64,000 nt of DNA. It comes from Pseudomonas alliivorans (GTDB lineage Bacteria > Pseudomonadota > Gammaproteobacteria > Pseudomonadales > Pseudomonadaceae). Below are positions 39,054 to 47,696 of this stretch, one piece after another. Made by a program: the position numbers and the translations under genes. Where the stretch lies: contig NZ_JAFFZW010000007.1 of assembly GCF_017826695.1 (NCBI RefSeq), forward strand, positions 1 to 64,000. The letters run 5' to 3'. Positions within the stretch are counted from its first letter, which is position 1, and each line of letters opens with the position of its first letter. The notes under the pieces are model-generated. The model worked only from the letters and a program-made list of their open reading frames with translations. It was not told where the DNA came from and did not search any database.

Positions 39054-39812
39054 TCAGCCGGCTGCGCGGGTCAGGTGCCGCGCAGCGCTGTTGCGCCACC
39101 GAGTCAAATGTTGTTCGGCGTAACGCCGCAGATGGCGGAGCAACTGGGCCTGCTCGTCGACCAGATAGAAGTGATGACCTTCGAACATGTCCAGGGAAAA
39201 CCCCGTCGCGGCGTCTTCCTGCCAGTCGAGCAGCTCTTCGACGCTGACGCTGTCCTGCTTGCCGCCGAACACGTGAATGGGGATATGCAGCGGCTCGCGC
39301 ACGCCATAGACAAAGCTGCCGCACAGCAGAAAATCTGCACGCAGGATCGGCAGCATCATCTGCATGAGTTCATCGTTGGCGATGACCTCTTCGCGGGTGC
39401 CCTTGAGCGTGCGAAGCCGGTCGATCAACTGCGCATCGGTCCTGGCCACCGCGTAATCGCTGACGTCGCGGCGCGCAGGACCTGCCGTGGCCGAAGTGAA
39501 CAGCGCCAGCGGCGCAGGCAGCCCGCGAGCGCGCAGTGCATGAGCCAGCTCGAAGGCCAGCAGGCCACCCAGGCTGTGCCCGAACAGCGCATAAGGGGTG
39601 TCGAGCTCGGCTGCGATTTCGTCGGCCAGTTGACCGGCCAACGGCACCATATCCGTCTGCAACGGCTCCGCCATGCGCATGCCGCGGCCGGGCAGTTCCA
39701 GCGGGCGCACATTCAGCCAGTCCGGCAAGGTGCGCCGCCAGGGGCTGTAGAACATTGCGCTGGCGCCGGAATATGGCAGACAGAACAGTTTCAGGCCTGT
39801 GGAGCTGCTCAT
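39054..39812 (-). CDS. pvdG: Type II thioesterase of the pyoverdine pathway
   Basis: Alpha/beta-hydrolase of 252 residues, type II (editing) thioesterase family. The nucleophile elbow GHSLGG puts the active Ser at about res 80; the catalytic His is in EGHHFYLVD near the C-terminus. Such enzymes clear mis-primed carrier domains of NRPSs. The frame is open further upstream (to 40196), but the ATG at 39812 matches family length and overlaps the stop of a small upstream reading frame by ATGA. No strong SD lies directly before it, which suggests coupling to that frame. pvdL follows after a terminator-like hairpin. Confidence 0.92.
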   Translation of the reverse strand: MSSSTGLKLFCLPYSGASAMFYSPWRRTLPDWLNVRPLELPGRGMRMAEPLQTDMVPLAGQLADEIAAELDTPYALFGHSLGGLLAFELAHALRARGLPAPLALFTSATAGPARRDVSDYAVARTDAQLIDRLRTLKGTREEVIANDELMQMMLPILRADFLLCGSFVYGVREPLHIPIHVFGGKQDSVSVEELLDWQEDAATGFSLDMFEGHHFYLVDEQAQLLRHLRRYAEQHLTRWRNSAARHLTRAAG

Positions 39813-39874
39813 ATCAGGACCGTCCGTCCGTTGGATCCGGTGTAAAAGCCGCGATGCGTGTGATCGAAACGCAT
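39809..39874 (-). CDS. 21-residue leader ORF translationally coupled to pvdG
   Basis: Minus-strand ATG at 39874 preceded by AGGAGA at ideal spacing opens a 21-codon frame (starts MRFDHTHRGFYTGSN, ends GRTVLI) whose TGA overlaps the pvdG ATG as ATGA. It is the first good ribosome-binding site after the IS-box promoter, while pvdG itself lacks one. The frame may encode a small protein or may only load ribosomes for pvdG. I know no family for it. Confidence 0.6.
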   Translation of the reverse strand: MRFDHTHRGFYTGSNGRTVLI

Positions 39875-39930
39875 GGTGTTCTCCTGATGTCATCCCGGCC
39901 TGCGCCATGGGCGGGCCTGTCATCATGAGA

Positions 39931-39954
39931 ACGGACGGCGTTCGGAAATAATTA
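39931..39954 (-). promoter_or_regulatory. PvdS (IS-box) promoter of the leader-pvdG(-pvdL) transcript
   Basis: Minus strand TAATT, 16 bases, CGT, ending about 57 bases before the leader ATG. It is divergent from pvdS. Confidence 0.72.
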
Positions 39955-40035
39955 GTCGCATTCGGCCGGTCTGCACGAGCGTCGAGCGCACGGTGCGGAA
40001 TCGCACCCTTAAAGTGCGCTGATGCGCTTTCGCAT

Positions 40036-40064
40036 TTGACAATAATTATCATTAAGACTAATTT
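40036..40064 (+). promoter_or_regulatory. Fur-box-like sigma70 promoter of pvdS
   Basis: A consensus -35 (TTGACA, 40036-40041) lies 17 bases before a weak -10 (TAATTT). It is overlapped by GACAATAATTATCATTAAG (40038-40056), which matches the 19-base Fur consensus at 14 positions by my count. Binding of Fe-Fur here would shut off pvdS in iron-replete cells, as known for pseudomonads. Confidence 0.78.
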
Positions 40065-40134
40065 ATCGCCCCACGTGATGGCGCGGCTCACAAGGCGGCT
40101 CCCCCTCCAATGACTTTGCAGCAAGGTGAATTCC

Positions 40135-40671
40135 ATGACGGAACAAGTATTCACAAGCAAGTGCGACTCACCGTTACTCCAGGCTTTCGTCGACAATTAC
40201 CTGCTGTTGGTCAAGATTGCCGCACGCATCGTGGGTTGTCGGTCACGTGCCGAGGACGTGGTTCAAGACGCGTTTTTCAGGCTGCGTTCGGCCCCTCAGG
40301 TCACGCTGACGTTCAAGGCACAGCTCAGCTATCTGTTTCAGATCGTGCGCAATCTGGCCATCGACCACTACCGCAAGCAGGCACTGGAACAGCGATACAC
40401 CGGCCCCGAGGCAGAGGGTTTGAATGTGGTGATTCAGGGCGCTTCGCCGGAAACCTCGCACATCAACTTCTCGAGCCTTGAGAGAATCGCCGACGCACTC
40501 TCGGAGCTGCCGCCCCGGACCCGTTACGCGTTCGAGATGTACCGCCTGCATGGTGTGCCGCAGAAAGACATCGCCAAGGAACTGGGCGTCTCCCCTACCC
40601 TGGTCAACTTCATGATTCGCGATGCGCTGATTCACTGTCGCAAGGTCAACGGCGTCAGAAGCGAGCCTTGA
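40135..40671 (+). CDS. pvdS: ECF sigma factor PvdS (iron-starvation sigma)
   Basis: Sigma factor of 178 residues with region 2 (about res 20-85; RAEDVVQDAFFRL) and region 4 (about 115-170; ELPPRTRYAFEMYRLHGVPQKDIAKELGVS, read in parts). PvdS directs RNA polymerase to the IS-box promoters of the pyoverdine genes. I start at the ATG 40135 (AAGGTG upstream) rather than the in-frame GTG at 40126. No anti-sigma (FpvR) gene is in the window. It is divergent from pvdG and ends in a strong terminator. Confidence 0.94.
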   Translation: MTEQVFTSKCDSPLLQAFVDNYLLLVKIAARIVGCRSRAEDVVQDAFFRLRSAPQVTLTFKAQLSYLFQIVRNLAIDHYRKQALEQRYTGPEAEGLNVVIQGASPETSHINFSSLERIADALSELPPRTRYAFEMYRLHGVPQKDIAKELGVSPTLVNFMIRDALIHCRKVNGVRSEP

Positions 40672-40684
40672 GCCTTTTCAGGCG

Positions 40685-40718
40685 ACAAAAAAATCCGGAG
40701 CCTGGGCTCCGGATTTTT
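40685..40718. terminator. Bidirectional rho-independent terminator
   Basis: Perfect stem ATCCGGAGCC/GGCTCCGGAT flanked by A7 on the left and T5 on the right. It serves pvdS (plus) and the convergent gene at 40741 (minus). Confidence 0.9.
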
Positions 40719-40740
40719 CATATTGGCTCGACGCTTCTTA

Positions 40741-41268
40741 TCAACGGCTGACCTGATACTCAGGCTGCACTTCCGGCATGGCCGAAGAGTGATGGTTCAA
40801 GATCTTCCACTCGTTGCCGACACGGTGGTAAAGGAAGGTGTAGCGAGCCTGGACCTTGCTCTGCTTGCCTTCGGCCGACGTCAGGGTGAAGGTGTAGACA
40901 CCGCTGTCCACAGCTGCATCCGGGCCCAGACGGCGGATTTCACGGTAGTTGATCTCACCGACCGGCTTGAGGGTCAGGAAGTGATCGAAGTAGTCCTTGA
41001 TCTCGGCCGGGGTGGCTCGCACTTTGTTCGAAACTGTCGGCTGCAGGACCGCGTCCGGCGTATACATGGACAACACAGTCTGCGAATTGCCGGTTTTCAG
41101 CGCCTTGTTCCAGCGATCGAACAGACCTGCGATCTCTCTATCATTTACGTTGCTTGGCTGCTCGGCCACCATGCGATAGGTGTAACCGCCGGCCGGTTCG
41201 GTAGCGGCCTGAACCATGGGGGCGCTTACAGCAAGGAACATGGCCAGGGCGGTCAATTTCAATTTCAT
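40741..41268 (-). CDS. Exported SnoaL/DUF4440-like (NTF2-fold) protein
   Basis: Protein of 175 residues with a signal peptide (MKLKLTALAMFLAVSAPMVQA, cleavage about res 21). The domain resembles SgcJ/EcaC or DUF4440 proteins of the NTF2-like superfamily (FDRWNKALKTGN, FLYHRVGNEWKILNHHSS). Members bind small ligands or are enzymes of unknown substrate; no function can be assigned. I chose the start at 41268 for its AAGGAGAG site and signal peptide; the frame runs open to 41373. It shares a terminator with pvdS, and its link to iron is not shown. Confidence 0.85.
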   Translation of the reverse strand: MKLKLTALAMFLAVSAPMVQAATEPAGGYTYRMVAEQPSNVNDREIAGLFDRWNKALKTGNSQTVLSMYTPDAVLQPTVSNKVRATPAEIKDYFDHFLTLKPVGEINYREIRRLGPDAAVDSGVYTFTLTSAEGKQSKVQARYTFLYHRVGNEWKILNHHSSAMPEVQPEYQVSR

Positions 41269-41465
41269 CGCAACTCTCCTTCGGGGTGATCTGTTCAGGG
41301 ATTCAGTGGTTGCCAATTTGCCCTGATGCGCTGTTTGATCCATCGGCCGAACGGGGTTATTTGCGTATGCCAACTGGCAGATAGGCGCAGAATCGCCTTA
41401 CGCGCTCTAATAGCAGTACTCAAGGTGTGCTCGCGCGCGCATCACCCTTCGCTGGAGCCCTACCC

Positions 41466-42650
41466 ATGCAAAGCCCTCCCCATGACCCGGCAAGCGCCCT
41501 GGCGATCCGCACGCAGTATCGCCAGTCGCAAAGCCGTGCTGCCCGTTTGCGACTGCTGGTGGATACGGGCCAGGAACTGACCCAGCTACCGCCCGAAGCC
41601 ATGCGCCAGCGCGTGCTGCAACGGGCCTGTGCCTTCGTGGCCATGGACCACGGCCTGTTGCTGGAGTGGAACAGCGATAACGTGGTCACGATCACGGCCA
41701 GCCATGGCAGCAAGGAACGTCTGAACTCGATGGACAAGGTGGCCGACACGCTGGCCGTCGGCCCGCAGTGGCTGGACTGCCCGCAAGCCAGACTGCCCAG
41801 TGTGCTGATGCTGCCATTGCGTGGTGCGGATGACGGCGCATTCGGCACTCTGCTGCTCGCCAACAGCGTCGGGATCAACGCCCCGGACAACGAAGACATC
41901 GAATCCCTGCAACTGCTCGCCACGCTGCTGGCGGCGCATCTGGAGAACAACCGCCTGCTCGAAGCGCTGGTTGCGCGGGAGCGAACCATGTCCGAGCTGG
42001 TGCATCAGCTGTTCACCGCTCAGGAAGACGAACGCAAGCGCATGGCCTATGACCTGCATGACGGCCTGGCGCAGACCCTCGCCGGACTGCATCAGCGGCT
42101 GCAGGGCTTTGCGGGACGCTGTCCGGAACTGCCCGAACCGATGAGTGCCGACCTGCAGGCCATCCTCAACCTTGCCCAGCATTGCGTGGGTGAGGGGCGG
42201 CAGCTGATCAGCGGTCTGCGCCCTACCGTGCTCGATGACTTCGGCCTGCTTCAGGCGGTCGACAAGGAAGCCGACCGCCTGCGCGAAGCCGGTATCGCCG
42301 TGCACTGGAGCTCACGCTCGATGGTCCGCCTGCCCAGTCACCTGGAGATCGGCCTGTTCCGCATCGCTCAGGAAGGCATCAACAATGTGCTCAAGCATTC
42401 GGGTGCTGGCAGTGTGCAGTTGGCGCTGGACATCAGTGACAGTAACGTGTCGCTGTTGCTCGAGGACAACGGTCGAGGGTTCGTGACCGACCAGCGCAGC
42501 GACGGCAGCGGCGTTCAGAAACTGGGGCTGGTGGCCATGCAGGAACGGGCCAGCCTGATGGGTGGCCGCCTGACCTGTATCAGCCGTCCCGATTGCGGTA
42601 CGCGATTGCGCGCGACCGTCCCTTTCACTGCTGACAAGGCAATTCAATGA
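41466..42650 (+). CDS. NarL-type sensor histidine kinase with GAF domain
   Basis: Soluble histidine kinase of 394 residues. It has an N-terminal GAF-like domain (about 25-180), a HisKA_3 dimerisation segment with phospho-acceptor His at about res 198 (ERKRMAYDLHDGLAQTL), and a HATPase_c domain (N-box EGINNVLKHS, G-box LLEDNGRGF). No TM segment, so it senses a cytoplasmic signal. It overlaps the next gene, a LuxR-type regulator, by ATGA, making the pair a cognate system. The start at 41466 has CTGGAG upstream; a GTG at 41427 is possible. Confidence 0.9.
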   Translation: MQSPPHDPASALAIRTQYRQSQSRAARLRLLVDTGQELTQLPPEAMRQRVLQRACAFVAMDHGLLLEWNSDNVVTITASHGSKERLNSMDKVADTLAVGPQWLDCPQARLPSVLMLPLRGADDGAFGTLLLANSVGINAPDNEDIESLQLLATLLAAHLENNRLLEALVARERTMSELVHQLFTAQEDERKRMAYDLHDGLAQTLAGLHQRLQGFAGRCPELPEPMSADLQAILNLAQHCVGEGRQLISGLRPTVLDDFGLLQAVDKEADRLREAGIAVHWSSRSMVRLPSHLEIGLFRIAQEGINNVLKHSGAGSVQLALDISDSNVSLLLEDNGRGFVTDQRSDGSGVQKLGLVAMQERASLMGGRLTCISRPDCGTRLRATVPFTADKAIQ

Positions 42651-43315
42651 CTGACACCCTGCGACTGGTTCTTGCGGACGACCATGAAGTGACCCGTACC
42701 GGATTCGTCTCGCTGCTGGCGGGTCATCCGGAATTCGAAGTGGTTGGCCAGGCCGCCAACGGCCAGCAGGCGATTGACCTCTGCGAGGAGCTGCAACCGG
42801 ACATCGCGATTCTCGACATCCGCATGCCGGTACTCAACGGGCTGGGCGCGGCACGGATTCTCCAGCAGCGCATGCCGAAGCTCAAAGTAGTGATCTTCAC
42901 CATGGACGACAGCACCGATCATCTGGAAGCGGCCATCAGCGCCGGTGCCGTGGGCTACCTGCTCAAGGACGCCAGCCGTGACGAGGTCATCGCCAGCCTG
43001 CAACGTGTGGCCCGTGGTGAAGAAGCCCTGAACAGCGCGGTGAGTGCACGTCTGCTGCGCCGCATGACCGAACGTAACACCAGCGGCGCCGCCCTGCCCG
43101 AAGCGCTTACACCGCGCGAGCGCCAGGTGCTCGGGCTGGTAGCAGGCGGTTTCAGCAACCGGGAAATCGGTGAAAAACTGGGCATCACCACCGGTACTGC
43201 CAAGGCTCATGTGGAAAAGGTGATCGGCAAGCTCGGCGCATCGGATCGTACTCAGGCAGCCGTGCGTGGCGTGGCGCTGGGCCTTGTGACACAGGCTCCG
43301 GGCGACTGGCGATGA
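42647..43315 (+). CDS. LuxR/NarL-family response regulator
   Basis: Protein of 222 residues with a receiver domain (Asp57 in AILDIRMP, acidic pocket ADDHE near res 8-12, Lys in LLKDAS) and a C-terminal LuxR helix-turn-helix (LTPRERQVLGLVAGGFSNRE, about 150-210). It should be phosphorylated by the upstream GAF kinase and bind DNA. Both ends overlap neighbours by ATGA. Target genes are unknown. Confidence 0.93.
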   Translation: MTDTLRLVLADDHEVTRTGFVSLLAGHPEFEVVGQAANGQQAIDLCEELQPDIAILDIRMPVLNGLGAARILQQRMPKLKVVIFTMDDSTDHLEAAISAGAVGYLLKDASRDEVIASLQRVARGEEALNSAVSARLLRRMTERNTSGAALPEALTPRERQVLGLVAGGFSNREIGEKLGITTGTAKAHVEKVIGKLGASDRTQAAVRGVALGLVTQAPGDWR

Positions 43316-45639
43316 CCGCTCTGTCCACCAGTCGCTGGCAGGATCTACCGCTGCGCGGCAAGGCACTGTTGGCGATTTCGATGCCGCTGGTGGTGCTGAT
43401 GTCCTCGCTGGGGTTGATCTATCACGCCGAGCGTCAGACCGCGCAGGCCGAAGAGGATGTGCGTCGTGCGCTGTTGGTGCAGGGTGACATTCAGACGGTG
43501 CATACCCAGATTGCCGAGGCGGCCGCCAGCGTGCGCGGTTACCTGCTGACCCGGCAGGCGGATTTCCTGCCCGGCTATCTGAACGCACAGCCACTGATCG
43601 ACGCGGCGCTGATACGGCTTGATGCCAATATTCAGGACGAGCAGATGCGCGAGTACCTGACGTCGATCGAACCCCTGATCCACGCCAAGGCGGATGGACT
43701 GGCGAAACTGCAGGCGCTCAGCCTGGAGGTCCCGGAAAACATCACGCGCATCCTGATCGAGAACAAATACGTGCTCGATCAGTTGCGCGAACGCATCAGC
43801 ACCATGCGCGAGCGCGAGGACACGCTGCTGGCCGAACGGACTGCCGCCGCGTCGGCCACTCGCCAGCAGTTGTTGCTGTCGACCCTGCTGGCCGCCGGGT
43901 GCGGCATCATCGGCGCCATTCTGGCGGTGCTCATGCTGTCGCGGGGCATCGTTACCCGGGTCCAGCAGGTGCAGCGCAACGCGCAGCGTCTGGCGCTCGG
44001 GCATCCCCTGCTGCCGCAGCCACCCGAGAAAGACGAAATCGGTCAGTTGAGTACGCGCCTGGTCGAGGCCGGGCAACTGCTCGCCGAGCGCGAACGCGCC
44101 CTGCGGGACAACGAAGAACGCCTGCGGCTCATCATCGAAGGCGTGAAGGACTACGGCATTTTCGCGCTGGACAAGCAAGGCTACATCACCACATGGAACG
44201 CCGGTGCCGAGCGCATCAAGGGCTATACCGAACAGGAAATCATCGGGCAGCACTTCTCTGTTTTCTACCAGCCCGAAGAGTGTCCGCAGCATCCGGACAT
44301 GGCGTTGCATGAAGCCATGGTCGAGGGGCATTACATGGAAGAAGGCTGGCGCTGCCGCAAGGACGGCAGCCGTTTCTGGGCCAGCGTGGTCATCACTGCA
44401 CAGTACGATGGCAACGGCGAGCTGCGCGGCTTTTCCAAGATCACTCGCGACATCACCGACCGCCGCGCAGCCGAGATCGCGCTGGGTACGGCCCGCGAAG
44501 AAGCCGAGCGGGCCAGCCGGGCGAAGAGCGAGTTTCTTTCACGCATGAGCCACGAGTTGCGCACCCCGCTCAACTCGATTCTGGGGTTTGCCCAGTTGCT
44601 GGACATGGACTCGACGGCCAGTCAGAGGCCGCAGGTCGGGCATATCCTGCGTGCCGGTCAGCACTTGCTGAAGCTGATCAACGAGGTGCTGGACATCGCC
44701 CGTATCGAAGCCGGACACCTGTCCCTGAGCCTGGAACCGGTTGCCCTGTCGGCAGTGCTTCAGGAAGCGCTGGTGCTGGTTTCGCCGATGGCAGCGGACG
44801 GCAACATCCGGCTGGTCGAACTGCCAGACATGCCGGACGAACTAGGCGTGATCGCCGACCGCCAGCGCCTGATACAGGTGCTGCTCAACCTATTGTCCAA
44901 CGCCATCAAGTACAACCGACCCCAGGGTCAGGTGCAGATCGAAGTCGAACAACTGGATGAGCACACGACCGTGACCGTCGTCGATACCGGCCACGGCATC
45001 GACGACGAACGTATCGACCAACTGTTCAAGCCGTTCGAGCGTCTGGGCGCCGACCCGAATGTCGAAGGCACCGGCCTCGGTCTGGCGCTGAGCAAAAGCA
45101 TGCTGGAAATGATGCAGGGCCAACTGTCGGTGCAGAGCACGCCGGGACAGGGTAGCCGCTTCACCCTCAGACTGCCGCGCGTTCAGGTGCAGGCTGACGC
45201 TGCACCCGCACCGCGCCCGACCGAACTGCTCCCGACGGTGCAACGCCCTGCCACTGCCGACTATCACGGCAAAGTGCTGTGCATCGAAGACAATCTGTCG
45301 AGCATGGCGCTGATAGAAACGCTGCTGCAGCGCAGGCCTGGCATCCGGTTGCTGTCGAGCATGCAAGGGCAACTGGGTCTGGACCTCGCCAGGCAGCACG
45401 CTCCGCAACTGATCCTGCTGGATCTCAACTTGCCGGATCTTCAGGGGCTTGAGGTATTGCAGCGTCTGAGACGCCTGCCAGCGACCGCCCATACGCCGAT
45501 CCTGATGATCACCGCAGACGCCAGCGATACCGTTCAGCGAACCTTGCAAGCGGCCGGCGCAACCGCCATCCTGACCAAACCCATCCAGGTGCCGACCTTT
45601 CTCGCCTATCTGGATCAATACATACCGGAGCCGACATGA
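43312..45639 (+). CDS. Hybrid sensor kinase: CHASE3-HAMP-PAS-HisKA-HATPase-REC
   Basis: Membrane-bound hybrid kinase of 775 residues. TM1 (about 17-38) and TM2 (about 184-208) flank a periplasmic CHASE3-like four-helix domain. A HAMP-like linker (about 208-260), a PAS domain (about 268-390; GIFALDKQGYITTWN), HisKA with His at about 414 (SHELRTPLNS), HATPase_c (NAIKYN, DTGHGID, GTGLGLAL) and a C-terminal receiver (Asp at about 704 in LLDLNLPD) follow. It may pass phosphate to its own receiver and to the single-domain regulator that follows. Overlaps both neighbours by ATGA. Confidence 0.93.
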   Translation: MTALSTSRWQDLPLRGKALLAISMPLVVLMSSLGLIYHAERQTAQAEEDVRRALLVQGDIQTVHTQIAEAAASVRGYLLTRQADFLPGYLNAQPLIDAALIRLDANIQDEQMREYLTSIEPLIHAKADGLAKLQALSLEVPENITRILIENKYVLDQLRERISTMREREDTLLAERTAAASATRQQLLLSTLLAAGCGIIGAILAVLMLSRGIVTRVQQVQRNAQRLALGHPLLPQPPEKDEIGQLSTRLVEAGQLLAERERALRDNEERLRLIIEGVKDYGIFALDKQGYITTWNAGAERIKGYTEQEIIGQHFSVFYQPEECPQHPDMALHEAMVEGHYMEEGWRCRKDGSRFWASVVITAQYDGNGELRGFSKITRDITDRRAAEIALGTAREEAERASRAKSEFLSRMSHELRTPLNSILGFAQLLDMDSTASQRPQVGHILRAGQHLLKLINEVLDIARIEAGHLSLSLEPVALSAVLQEALVLVSPMAADGNIRLVELPDMPDELGVIADRQRLIQVLLNLLSNAIKYNRPQGQVQIEVEQLDEHTTVTVVDTGHGIDDERIDQLFKPFERLGADPNVEGTGLGLALSKSMLEMMQGQLSVQSTPGQGSRFTLRLPRVQVQADAAPAPRPTELLPTVQRPATADYHGKVLCIEDNLSSMALIETLLQRRPGIRLLSSMQGQLGLDLARQHAPQLILLDLNLPDLQGLEVLQRLRRLPATAHTPILMITADASDTVQRTLQAAGATAILTKPIQVPTFLAYLDQYIPEPT

Positions 45640-46100
45640 CCGGAGACTTCCGTATCCTGATCATCGATGATCAGCGCCCCAACCTTGAGTTGATGGAGCA
45701 ACTGCTCGCCCGGGAAGGACTGACGAACGTACTGAGCAGCACCGAGCCTTTGCGTACACTGGACCTGTTCAACAGCTTCGAGCCTGATCTGGTGGTACTG
45801 GACCTGCACATGCCCGAGTTCGACGGCTTTGCCGTCCTGGAGCAGCTGAACCGGCGCATTCCCACCAATGACTATGTGCCGATCATGGTGTTGACAGCAG
45901 ATGCCACGCGTGACACTCGCCTGCGCGCCCTCGCACTGGGCGCACGGGATTTCATCAGCAAACCGCTTGATGCGCTGGAAACCATGCTGCGGATCTGGAA
46001 CCTGCTGGAGACACGGGCGCTGTACAAAACCCTGCGCAAACTGGTACCGCCCGAGCACATAGAACTGCTGCGCCAGCCGCGCTCGCTGGCACAGCAATAG
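45636..46100 (+). CDS. Stand-alone receiver-domain response regulator
   Basis: Protein of 154 residues: one receiver domain (acidic pair IIDDQ at about 8-12, phospho-acceptor Asp56 in VVLDLHMPE, Lys in ISKPL) and a short tail of about 30 residues without a known output domain. Last gene of the ATGA-linked four-gene operon, so probably a phosphate target of the preceding hybrid kinase. It ends eight bases from the convergent UspA gene. Confidence 0.9.
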   Translation: MTGDFRILIIDDQRPNLELMEQLLAREGLTNVLSSTEPLRTLDLFNSFEPDLVVLDLHMPEFDGFAVLEQLNRRIPTNDYVPIMVLTADATRDTRLRALALGARDFISKPLDALETMLRIWNLLETRALYKTLRKLVPPEHIELLRQPRSLAQQ

Positions 46101-46108
46101 TCGACGGC

Positions 46109-46540
46109 TTACTTGATAAGCGTCACCGGCACCGACGCTTCATGAATGACCCGCGTGGCGACCGAGCCCAGTAACAGGCCCGTCACACTGCTCAATCCGC
46201 GGGTACCCATGACAATCGCGTCGCAACCCAGCTTCTGCACCTGCGCCTCGACCTGCTCCGCGACATTGCCCAGATCGACATGCGCCTGAAAGGGTGTTCC
46301 GGCAGCGGTCAGCAGTTCGATCGCATCATCCAGCACACGTTTGCCTTCGTTGTTCAGACCGGCCTTCACACCCTCGATCATGTCCGGCGCCAGATAGAGG
46401 CTGTAATCGATCGGACTGGCCTGTACGTTCAGCAGGTGAACTTCAAGCGACTTTTTGAGATCGGCTGACAGCTCAATGACATACCCGAGGGCTCGCGTGG
46501 CGTGCTCGGAACCGTCGAAAGGAACAAGAACTTTATGCAT
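46109..46540 (-). CDS. Universal stress protein (UspA family)
   Basis: Protein of 143 residues with the Usp fold signature: N-terminal VLVPFDGSEHATRAL and the C-terminal nucleotide-binding GTRG-x9-GSVA pattern (MGTRGLSSVTGLLLGSVATR). The motif predicts ATP binding. Usp proteins support stress survival; the precise role is unknown. Convergent with the two-component operon. Confidence 0.93.
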   Translation of the reverse strand: MHKVLVPFDGSEHATRALGYVIELSADLKKSLEVHLLNVQASPIDYSLYLAPDMIEGVKAGLNNEGKRVLDDAIELLTAAGTPFQAHVDLGNVAEQVEAQVQKLGCDAIVMGTRGLSSVTGLLLGSVATRVIHEASVPVTLIK

Positions 46541-46685
46541 GGCGGCTTTCCTTGTTGGATTATGCCGTCAACATAGCCCGAGCCGTGCGGCGCAGCTACT
46601 GTAAAGCGTGATTGATTTGATCCAGCGCAGACAATCGACGCCTGGACGGCCAGACGTCATTGAGAAAACACCTGTTTGCTCGAAC

Positions 46686-47696
46686 TTAGCGACCTTCGAG
46701 GAAGGCCGCCGCCTGATCCAGCAGCATCAATGGGTTTTCATGTTTGTGGATATCGACCGAGAGCAACTGCCGAAAACGCCGCGCGCCAGGAAAGCCCTGA
46801 GCGAGCCCGAGCACGTGCCGGGTGACATGGTGCATGTTGCCGCCACTGGCAAGATGCGACTCGATATAAGGCCTCAACGCCTCCAGCGCGTCGGCACGAC
46901 TGATGACCGGCGCGGTGCTGCCGAACAGCTGCTGATCCACTTCCGCCAGCAGATAGGGATTGTGATACGCCTCACGACCCAGCATCACGCCATCGAAGGT
47001 CTGCAGATGTTCCTGGCATTGCTCCAGCGTCTTGATGCCCCCGTTGAGGACGATCTCAAGCTGCGGAAAATCCTTCTTCAACTGCGCGACCACGTCGTAA
47101 CGCAGCGGCGGAATATCCCGATTCTCCTTCGGCGACAGCCCTTCCAGAATCGCGATTCGCGCATGCACCGTGAAACTCTCGCAACCCGCCTCGTGCACCT
47201 TGCCGACGAAATCACACAACTGCTCATAGCTGTCACGGCCGTTGATCCCGATACGGTGCTTGACCGTCACCGGAATGCTCACCGCATCGCGCATGGCCTT
47301 GACGCAGTCCGCCACCAGCTCCGGATGCCCCATCAGGCACGCGCCTATCATGTTGTTCTGCACCCGATCACTCGGGCAGCCGACATTCAGATTGACTTCG
47401 TCATACCCCACCCCTTCCGCCATCCGCGCACACGCCGCAAGATCCGCCGCCGTACTCCCGCCCAACTGCAGCGCCAACGGATGCTCGGTCTCGTCATGCT
47501 TCAAAAAGCGCGCGCTGTCGCCATGCAGCAAAGCGCCGGTAGTGACCATTTCGGTGTAGAGCAACGCGTGTCTGGAGAGCAGGCGCAGGAAGAAGCGGCA
47601 ATGGTGATCGGTCCAATCCATCATCGGCGCAACGGAGAAGCGGCGGGACAGTGCGGGCCTTGTGGGACGGGGGTTATGGGCAATATCTGGTTGCAT
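46686..47696 (-). CDS. dusA: tRNA-dihydrouridine synthase A
   Basis: FMN-dependent tRNA-dihydrouridine synthase of 336 residues. It shows the flavin-binding start (FSVAPMMDWTD), the catalytic Cys in NVGCPSDRVQ, VKHRIGI and NGGI. DusA reduces uridines of the D-loop (U20/U20a). The start at 47696 was chosen for family length; the frame is open to 47762. An integrase remnant and short repeats sit immediately upstream, as expected for an integration hotspot. Confidence 0.93.
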   Translation of the reverse strand: MQPDIAHNPRPTRPALSRRFSVAPMMDWTDHHCRFFLRLLSRHALLYTEMVTTGALLHGDSARFLKHDETEHPLALQLGGSTAADLAACARMAEGVGYDEVNLNVGCPSDRVQNNMIGACLMGHPELVADCVKAMRDAVSIPVTVKHRIGINGRDSYEQLCDFVGKVHEAGCESFTVHARIAILEGLSPKENRDIPPLRYDVVAQLKKDFPQLEIVLNGGIKTLEQCQEHLQTFDGVMLGREAYHNPYLLAEVDQQLFGSTAPVISRADALEALRPYIESHLASGGNMHHVTRHVLGLAQGFPGARRFRQLLSVDIHKHENPLMLLDQAAAFLEGR

